The position numbers were made by a program, and so were the translations under genes. The notes below the pieces were generated by a model, which saw nothing but the letters and a program-made list of their open reading frames with translations, did not search any database and was not told the origin of the DNA. Positions 59,064 through 64,000 of a stretch of 64,000 nucleotides of DNA are shown in pieces; the first letter of the stretch is position 1; every line of letters starts with the position of its first letter. Source of the stretch: PFJX01 sp964542455 (GTDB lineage: Bacteria; Pseudomonadota; Gammaproteobacteria; Burkholderiales; Thiobacillaceae); contig CAZIUC010000004.1 of NCBI GenBank assembly GCA_964542455.1, positions 1-64,000 on the forward strand, given 5' to 3'.

Positions 59064-59636
59064 ATGATTGATGCAATTGACCAGGCATTGGAAGAACACG
59101 GCAAACTGGTCGATGTGGTGCGGCGTGACCTCATGCCCAGCGTGTCCGCGGCGGCCTCGATACTGATCAACTGCACACTTTCCGGTGGCAAGATCATGTG
59201 GTGCGGTAATGGCGGCAGCGCTGCCGATGCTCAACATCTGGCGGCTGAATTGATCGGCCGTTTCAAACGTGAGCGCCAACCCATCGCCTCTATCGCGTTG
59301 ACTACAGATACTTCCGTTTTGACCTGCGTCGGTAATGATTACGGCTTCTCCGATATTTTTAGTCGACAGGCGGAAGCCCTGGCAGCCACGGGCGATGTTC
59401 TGGTGGCGATTTCAACCTCGGGGAACAGTGAGAACGTGTTACGTGCCGTGCAGGCCGTCAAATCCAAGGGGGTGCGTTGTATCGGGTTGCTTGGGCGTGA
59501 TGGCGGCAGGCTGAAGGCGCTGTGCGATCTTTCCCTGGTAATCCCTTCACAAGACACCGCTCGCATTCAAGAGATGCATATCACCCTTGGGCATATCCTC
59601 TGCGATCTGCTGGAAGCCAATGTGGCTCGGATATGA
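59064..59636 (+). CDS. SIS-domain isomerase, GmhA-like (sedoheptulose-7-phosphate isomerase)
   Basis: The 190-residue protein reads MWCGNGGSAADAQHLAAELIGRFKRE, the GmhA substrate loop, with Glu62 at the catalytic position. VGNDYGFSDIFSRQ, ISTSGNSENVLRA and IQEMHITLGHILCDLLE follow, the last with the second catalytic His. GmhA turns sedoheptulose-7-phosphate into heptose-7-phosphate for LPS heptose. No HldE/GmhB follows here; the next genes are ulosonic-acid type, so a different sugar phosphate may be the substrate. It overlaps the next gene by four bases. Confidence 0.88.
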   Translation: MIDAIDQALEEHGKLVDVVRRDLMPSVSAAASILINCTLSGGKIMWCGNGGSAADAQHLAAELIGRFKRERQPIASIALTTDTSVLTCVGNDYGFSDIFSRQAEALAATGDVLVAISTSGNSENVLRAVQAVKSKGVRCIGLLGRDGGRLKALCDLSLVIPSQDTARIQEMHITLGHILCDLLEANVARI

Positions 59637-60196
59637 GTATCGCCCCCGTTTGGCCGGCACTGGCTTCGATACACACCATCGTTTTCGATTTTGATGGCGT
59701 GTTCACCGACAACAAGGTCTATCTCAATCAGGAAGGCGTCGAGAGTGTGCGCTGTGATCGGGGCGATGGCCTGGGAATCGATTTCCTGCGCAATGCATAT
59801 GAGCAAGGGCGGATCACGGCCGACATCTTCATCTTGTCCAAGGAGCCCAATCCCGTTGTGCTGGCCCGGGCTCGGAAACTCAAGCTCGAATGCAAGCACG
59901 GTGTGGCCCGCAAAAAGGACTTCATGGATGCTTATTTTGCGGAGAGTCGGCCCAATGACCCCCATCCCTATGACGGCCTGGTTTTCCTGGGTAATGATTT
60001 GAACGATCTCTCGTTGACTCTTGTGGCGGGGTTTTCCGTCGCGCCCACCGATGCGCATCCTGTCATCCTCCGTCATGCCTCGGTGGTGCTGCCGCGGCGC
60101 GGAGGCGAAGGATTCATCCGGGCCTTTGTGGAACAATTGCTGGCTATTGACACCATGACTTTAGAGGAACTCCATGAGTTTGTTCATCATTGCTGA
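59633..60196 (+). CDS. KdsC-like HAD phosphatase
   Basis: The 187-residue protein has HAD motif I FDFDGVFTDNKV (Asp19 and Asp21), motif II in ILSKE and motif III GNDLNDL (120-125). It is in the C0 type family of KdsC and the NeuA-linked phosphatases, which remove phosphate from 3-deoxyulosonate phosphates and form tetramers. It overlaps the isomerase gene by four bases and the synthase gene by 23, so the three are strictly coupled. Its substrate is probably the phosphorylated product of the NeuB-like synthase. Confidence 0.9.
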   Translation: MSIAPVWPALASIHTIVFDFDGVFTDNKVYLNQEGVESVRCDRGDGLGIDFLRNAYEQGRITADIFILSKEPNPVVLARARKLKLECKHGVARKKDFMDAYFAESRPNDPHPYDGLVFLGNDLNDLSLTLVAGFSVAPTDAHPVILRHASVVLPRRGGEGFIRAFVEQLLAIDTMTLEELHEFVHHC

Positions 60197-61013
60197 GATC
60201 GGCATCAACCATAACGGCAGCCTGGATCTGGCAAAACAATTGATTGACGCGGCGAAGGATGCCGGGTGTGACGCGGTGAAGTTCCAGAAACGCACTGTAG
60301 ACAAGGTCTACACCAAGGAGCTTCTCGATAGCCCTCGTGAAAGTCCATGGGGTACGACGCAGCGTGAGCAGAAAATGGGGCTCGAATTCAATCGTGAGCA
60401 GTACCTGGAGATCGATCGCTACTGCAAGGCGCTCGGTATCGCCTGGTCTGCCTCGGCCTGGGATGTCGATGCGCAGAAGTTTGTCCGTGATTTCAATGTG
60501 CCTTTCAACAAGGTTGCCTCCGCCATGCTCGGCCACAAGCCCCTGCTGCGCGAGATCATGGATGAACGCAAACGCACATTCATCTCCACAGGCATGGCTA
60601 CCCTGGAAGAGATTGACGCCATCGTCGAACAGTTCGAGAAGGCTAACTGCCCCTACGAGTTGCTGCATTGCAACAGCACCTATCCGATGCGCGAGGAAGA
60701 CGCCAATCTGCTCTGCATTCCCATGTTGAAGCAACGCTACGGCTGCGAGGTGGGTTACTCGGGCCATGAAAGCTCGCTGATCAAGGTCTGCGTGACCGCT
60801 GTGGCTCTGGGCGCGACCTCCCTGGAACGGCACATCACCCTGGATCGCGCCATGTATGGATCGGATCAAGCCGCCTCCATCGAGACGCATGCCCTGCGCG
60901 ATTTCGTCGAGACCGTGCGCAAGGTGCCGGCCCTGATGGGCAACGGCATCAAGGAAATTACGCCGGCGGAATTGGCGGTGCGCAAGAAGCTGCGGGTAGA
61001 GGTCGATGGCTAG
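60174..61013 (+). CDS. NeuB-like PEP-condensing synthase lacking the SAF domain
   Basis: The 279-residue protein is a TIM barrel of the sialic-acid synthase family: FIIAEIGINHNGSLDLAKQL, KFQKRTVDKVYTKE, LHCNSTYP and GYSGHESSL. Metal ligands His198 and His220 (SLERHITLDR) are present. The family's DHxxS segment is GSDQAAS here. Full NeuB proteins run to about 340-350 residues with a C-terminal antifreeze-like SAF domain that closes the partner's active site. This one stops at KKLRVEVDG, and the next gene overlaps it, so no SAF domain exists here. It should add PEP to an aldose or aldose phosphate. Confidence 0.9.
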   Translation: MSLFIIAEIGINHNGSLDLAKQLIDAAKDAGCDAVKFQKRTVDKVYTKELLDSPRESPWGTTQREQKMGLEFNREQYLEIDRYCKALGIAWSASAWDVDAQKFVRDFNVPFNKVASAMLGHKPLLREIMDERKRTFISTGMATLEEIDAIVEQFEKANCPYELLHCNSTYPMREEDANLLCIPMLKQRYGCEVGYSGHESSLIKVCVTAVALGATSLERHITLDRAMYGSDQAASIETHALRDFVETVRKVPALMGNGIKEITPAELAVRKKLRVEVDG

Positions 61014-61731
61014 GGTCATCGCGCTCATCCCCGCGCGTGCCGGTTCAAAAGGCGTACCCAACAAAAATGTCAGAATCCTGGCTGGCCATTCACTGCTTGC
61101 CTGGACGATTGCCGCTTGCCGGAAAGCGCCGAGTGTCGGGAGAGTCATCGTTTCAACCGACTCTCCCGAATATGCGGATCTGGCGCAGCAACTCGGTGCC
61201 GAGGCGCCCTTTTTAAGGCCGCCGGAAATTTCGGGTGACCGTTCAACAGACTACGAATTCATCGTTCATGCTCTGGACTGGCTGAAGGCGCACGCCGATA
61301 CCCCCGACTTCGTTGTTCACATGCGGCCCACCACGCCCCTGCGCGAACCGCGCCTGATCGATGCGGCAGTGCGGGCATTCATGGCCGCGCCGGAAGCCAC
61401 CGCCTTGCGTTCGGTCCATGAGATGCCGGAATCCGCCTACAAGGCTTTCGAGATTGCCCCCGATGGCCGACTCAAGCGCCTGGCTAGTGAGAGCACAGCG
61501 CTGGACGCCGCCAACAACGCCCGCCAGCAATTTCCGGCTACCTTCCAGGCAAATGGTTACGTGGACGTGCTGTCCACGTCCTTTATCCGTCGCACAGGCC
61601 TGATACATGGCGACCGGGTACTGCCTTTCCTCACGCCGCCGGTGGTGGAAGTGGATACGGAGGAGGATTTTGCACACCTGGAGTTTCTGGCTGCCCGCAA
61701 TCCTCAAATCATCGGCCAACTATTCGAGTGA
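61006..61731 (+). CDS. NeuA-like CMP-ulosonate cytidylyltransferase
   Basis: The 241-residue protein has the nucleotidyltransferase opening VIALIPARAGSKGVPNKNVRIL. HMRPTTPLREPRLIDAAVRAF and EVDTEEDFAHLEFL follow, as in CMP-acylneuraminate synthetases (NeuA, PseF, LegF). It should activate the ulosonic acid made by the preceding synthase with CTP. It overlaps the synthase gene by eight bases. It differs from KdsB, so it is not the housekeeping Kdo enzyme. Confidence 0.91.
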   Translation: MARVIALIPARAGSKGVPNKNVRILAGHSLLAWTIAACRKAPSVGRVIVSTDSPEYADLAQQLGAEAPFLRPPEISGDRSTDYEFIVHALDWLKAHADTPDFVVHMRPTTPLREPRLIDAAVRAFMAAPEATALRSVHEMPESAYKAFEIAPDGRLKRLASESTALDAANNARQQFPATFQANGYVDVLSTSFIRRTGLIHGDRVLPFLTPPVVEVDTEEDFAHLEFLAARNPQIIGQLFE

Positions 61732-61741
61732 GTAAGACTCC

Positions 61742-63118
61742 ATGTCTGGATACGCATTTTCGCGGGAGCCCAAGGTCGTCCCGCTGGTTACAACACCTAA
61801 TCGCCTGATTCAGACAGCCATTCCCGTCGCGGGCACCCGCGCGATCCTGGAACGACTGGAAGCCTGCGAGTCCCGCTCCATGCAGGGGCAGTTGCCTCTT
61901 GTTTGGGATCGGGCCGAGGATTTCAGCATCTTCGATAGCGCCGGCAATCGCTGGATCGATTTCACATCCACCATCTTCGTTGCCAACGTGGGCCATTCCA
62001 ATGCCCATGTCACGGCGGCCATGAAAGTGGCACTCGATAAGCCGCTCTATAGTTGTTACGCCTACGCTAACGAAACCCGGGCGCGCTATCTTGAAAGGCT
62101 GGTGGCTTTCGCCGGCCGGCCATTCGAGAAGGCCTTTCTGCTCTCGGCGGGCACCGAGGCCACCGAGGCGGCGCTGAAACTCATGCGCATGCACGGCCAG
62201 AAGGCTGGCAAGCGACGGCGCGGCATTGTCTGTATCGAGAACAACTGGCACGGACGTACACTCGGCGCTCAGATGATGAGCAGCAATCTTTCCCAGAAGG
62301 AGTGGATCGGCTATCAGGATGCTGACATCCACCACATCCCCTTCCCCTATCCCTGGGTACTCAACGGGCGTTCCGGCGAGGATTTCCTGGCCGAAGGTCT
62401 GAAGAAACTGGAAGCCGCGGGCATCGATCTGTCCCAGGACGTATGTGGCTTCATGCTGGAGACCTTTCAGGGCTGGGGGGCGGTGTTCTACCCGAACGAT
62501 TTCGTCCAGGGCATCGAGCAGTTGTGCCGCCGTCACGGCATTCTTCTCGCCTTCGACGAGATGCAGGCAGGCTTCGCGCGCACCGGTCGTGGCTTCGGCT
62601 TTCAACACTATGGTGTGGAACCCGACCTGATCTGCTGCGGCAAGGGCATGGGCGGCGGTGTGCCGCTATCTGGCGTGCTGGGCCGGGCCGAGGTCATGGA
62701 CTTGCCGGAAGTGGGCAACATGAGCAGCACACACTCCGCTAATCCACTTGTGTGTGCAGCCGGCCTGGCGGTGATAGAGGAAATCGAATCACGTGGCCTG
62801 ATTAATGAGGCCGAGCGCAAGGGCCATCTATTGTTTGATGCGCTACGCGGATTGCAAGGCCGCTTTCCGGGACGTATCCCCCATCTGCTGGGACGCGGCC
62901 TGATTGCCGCCGTGCTGATCCACGACCCCAGGACCGGCAAACCTGATGGTCCCTTCACCAGCCGCGTGGCGGAGCGCTGCATGCAGAAGGGGTTGCTTGT
63001 GGTTCACACCGGGCGAGAGTCCATCAAGATCGGCCCGCCGCTCACCATCAGCGACGAGGCACTGCTGGAAGGTGTGACGGTTCTGGGTGAGGCCATCGCT
63101 GAAGTGGCCGCGGAATGA
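61742..63118 (+). CDS. Class III PLP-dependent aminotransferase
   Basis: The 458-residue protein has FTSTIFVANVGHSNAHVTAAM near the cofactor site, FLLSAGTEATEAALKL, VCIENNWHGRTLGAQ, LLAFDEMQAGFARTG and the Schiff-base lysine Lys301 in CCGKGMGGGVPLSG. The family covers ornithine, GABA and glutamate-semialdehyde aminotransferases. In a sugar cassette it may aminate an aldehyde or ketone of the sugar or a side chain. It is ten bases after the cytidylyltransferase gene and overlaps the VOC gene by four. Confidence 0.91.
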   Translation: MSGYAFSREPKVVPLVTTPNRLIQTAIPVAGTRAILERLEACESRSMQGQLPLVWDRAEDFSIFDSAGNRWIDFTSTIFVANVGHSNAHVTAAMKVALDKPLYSCYAYANETRARYLERLVAFAGRPFEKAFLLSAGTEATEAALKLMRMHGQKAGKRRRGIVCIENNWHGRTLGAQMMSSNLSQKEWIGYQDADIHHIPFPYPWVLNGRSGEDFLAEGLKKLEAAGIDLSQDVCGFMLETFQGWGAVFYPNDFVQGIEQLCRRHGILLAFDEMQAGFARTGRGFGFQHYGVEPDLICCGKGMGGGVPLSGVLGRAEVMDLPEVGNMSSTHSANPLVCAAGLAVIEEIESRGLINEAERKGHLLFDALRGLQGRFPGRIPHLLGRGLIAAVLIHDPRTGKPDGPFTSRVAERCMQKGLLVVHTGRESIKIGPPLTISDEALLEGVTVLGEAIAEVAAE

Positions 63119-63552
63119 TTACCCACATTCGCCATACTGGCCTCGTGGTGGCCGACCTGGACGCCGCGCTGCGCTTCTGGTGCGAGGTGCTCGGCTTCAC
63201 GGTGGCTCGGCGTATGGACGAGTCTGGCCCACACATCGATGCGATGATGGGCCTTAAGGATGTGCGCCTTACCACGGCCAAACTCGCCGCTCCGGACGGC
63301 AATCTGATCGAGCTTTTGCATTTTCATACACATCCGGATCAATCGGCCTGGACTGGAACGCCCTATTCCACCGGTTTTACCCATATCGCGCTTACTGTGG
63401 ATGATCTGGACGCGGCCTGTCAGCGTCTGGCCGAGGAGGGGGTGACATTCAACGCACCGCCTCAAACATCGCCGGATGGCTACGCCAAGGTGACCTATTG
63501 CCGTGGGCCGGAGGGCGTGTTGCTGGAACTGGTGGAGGTGCTGCTGCCATGA
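63115..63552 (+). CDS. VOC (glyoxalase/dioxygenase) superfamily protein
   Basis: The 145-residue protein has two beta-alpha-beta-beta-beta units. Ligand candidates are His in IRHTGLVVADLD, Glu in NLIELLHFH, His in FTHIALTVDDLDAA and Glu in GVLLELVEVL, an H-E-H-E metal set as in glyoxalase I and methylmalonyl-CoA epimerase. It may epimerise or isomerise a cassette intermediate. The reaction is not deducible. It overlaps both neighbours by four bases. Confidence 0.85.
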   Translation: MITHIRHTGLVVADLDAALRFWCEVLGFTVARRMDESGPHIDAMMGLKDVRLTTAKLAAPDGNLIELLHFHTHPDQSAWTGTPYSTGFTHIALTVDDLDAACQRLAEEGVTFNAPPQTSPDGYAKVTYCRGPEGVLLELVEVLLP

Positions 63553-64000
63553 CGACAACCAGGAGGGACTACGTCGACGTCGTCTACAACGAGCAGGACC
63601 GTCCATTCACGACCTACCCAGACCAACTCGCGCGCTACCTTACCCAACGCTACGCTATTCGCCAGGGACAGAGCCTGCTGGATATCGGCTGCGGGCGTGG
63701 GGAATTTCTGCGTGGTTTCATTCGCTGTGGTGCTCAGGGTTTCGGGGTAGACCGCTCCATTGCTGCCGCGAAGGTCTGCCCAGAGGCGGAACTGCGCACC
63801 GCTGATCTGGAGAACGATGGCTTGCCTTTTGCGGATGGCGTGTTCGATGTGGTGTTCTCCAAGTCCGTGATCGAGCACTTTCACTATCCGGAAAGGCTGG
63901 TACAGGAAATCTACCGCGTGCTGAAACCCGGAGGACTGGTGATTACGCTGTGTCCGGACTGGGAGTTCAACTACCGGATTTACTTCGAGGACTACACCCA
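63549..64000 (+). CDS. Class I SAM-dependent methyltransferase (3' end outside window)
   Basis: About 150 codons are present and the frame is open at the window edge. It begins MTTTRRDYVDVVYNEQD. Motif I is LLDIGCGRGEFLRGF, then FDVVFSKSVIEHFHYPERL and IYRVLKPGGLVITLCPDWEF, typical of small-molecule methyltransferases. It overlaps the VOC gene by four bases (ATGA), so it belongs to the same transcript. It may methylate the sugar or its substituent. Confidence 0.88.
   Translation, partial: MTTTRRDYVDVVYNEQDRPFTTYPDQLARYLTQRYAIRQGQSLLDIGCGRGEFLRGFIRCGAQGFGVDRSIAAAKVCPEAELRTADLENDGLPFADGVFDVVFSKSVIEHFHYPERLVQEIYRVLKPGGLVITLCPDWEFNYRIYFEDYT

Overview
The window is high-GC bacterial chromosome, most likely from a sulfur-oxidising betaproteobacterium of the Thiobacillus/Sulfuricella type. 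The evidence is a betaproteobacterial ribosomal-protein superoperon (infA and rpmJ between secY and rpsM), a DsrA sulfite reductase subunit, a PEP-CTERM surface protein behind a sigma-54 promoter, and a pcm-like/rhodanese/tolC/waaA neighbourhood. The genus is inferred, not proven.

Layout. 1-13981: end of tuf, then the S10, spc and alpha ribosomal operons, with hairpins in the rpsJ-rplC and rpsQ-rplN gaps, a consensus-like promoter before rpsM, a doubly frameshifted infA, and a strong terminator after rplQ. 14092-24673: SAM hydroxide adenosyltransferase, then (minus strand) an RND adaptor/pump pair and glycerate kinase, suhB, trmJ, sucCD and a glycine-zipper protein. 24838-32704: TPP riboswitch, thiC, a ClC antiporter and a second adaptor/RND pair. 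32785-39413: PEP-CTERM protein, orphan Phd-like antitoxin, ylqF GTPase, a cysteine-containing membrane protein, rlmJ, and a gluconate-dehydrogenase-like pair. 39528-45508: valS, a small charged protein, holC, a YceI protein and an orphan dsrA. 45808-56329: one TetR-headed efflux locus combining an ABC exporter, a third RND pair and TolC, with a pcm-like methyltransferase and a rhodanese. 56647-64000: waaA (minus), then a tightly overlapping sugar cassette: UDP-sugar epimerase, GmhA-like isomerase, KdsC-like phosphatase, NeuB-like synthase without its SAF domain, NeuA-like cytidylyltransferase, class III aminotransferase, VOC protein and a methyltransferase cut by the window edge.

Two themes stand out. 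The first is the terminal cassette. It repeats the logic of Kdo synthesis (isomerase, PEP-condensing synthase, phosphatase, CMP-transferase) with sialic-acid-family enzymes, has none of the known nonulosonate front-end genes, and is the best candidate for an undescribed pathway (an unusual CMP-activated ulosonic acid or derivative). The second is heavy colonisation by palindromic repeats. There are REPIN-like doublets bounded by GTAG/CTAC, a second GTAGGTCAGG family, a 40-bp C/G-rich palindrome, and a CCCCCCTTT/AAAGGGGGG family. They occupy all three adaptor-pump gaps, lie in frame inside valS and waaA, and overlap the ends of trmJ and a GMC oxidoreductase.

All calls come from reading the sequence. 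No database search or folding calculation was run.
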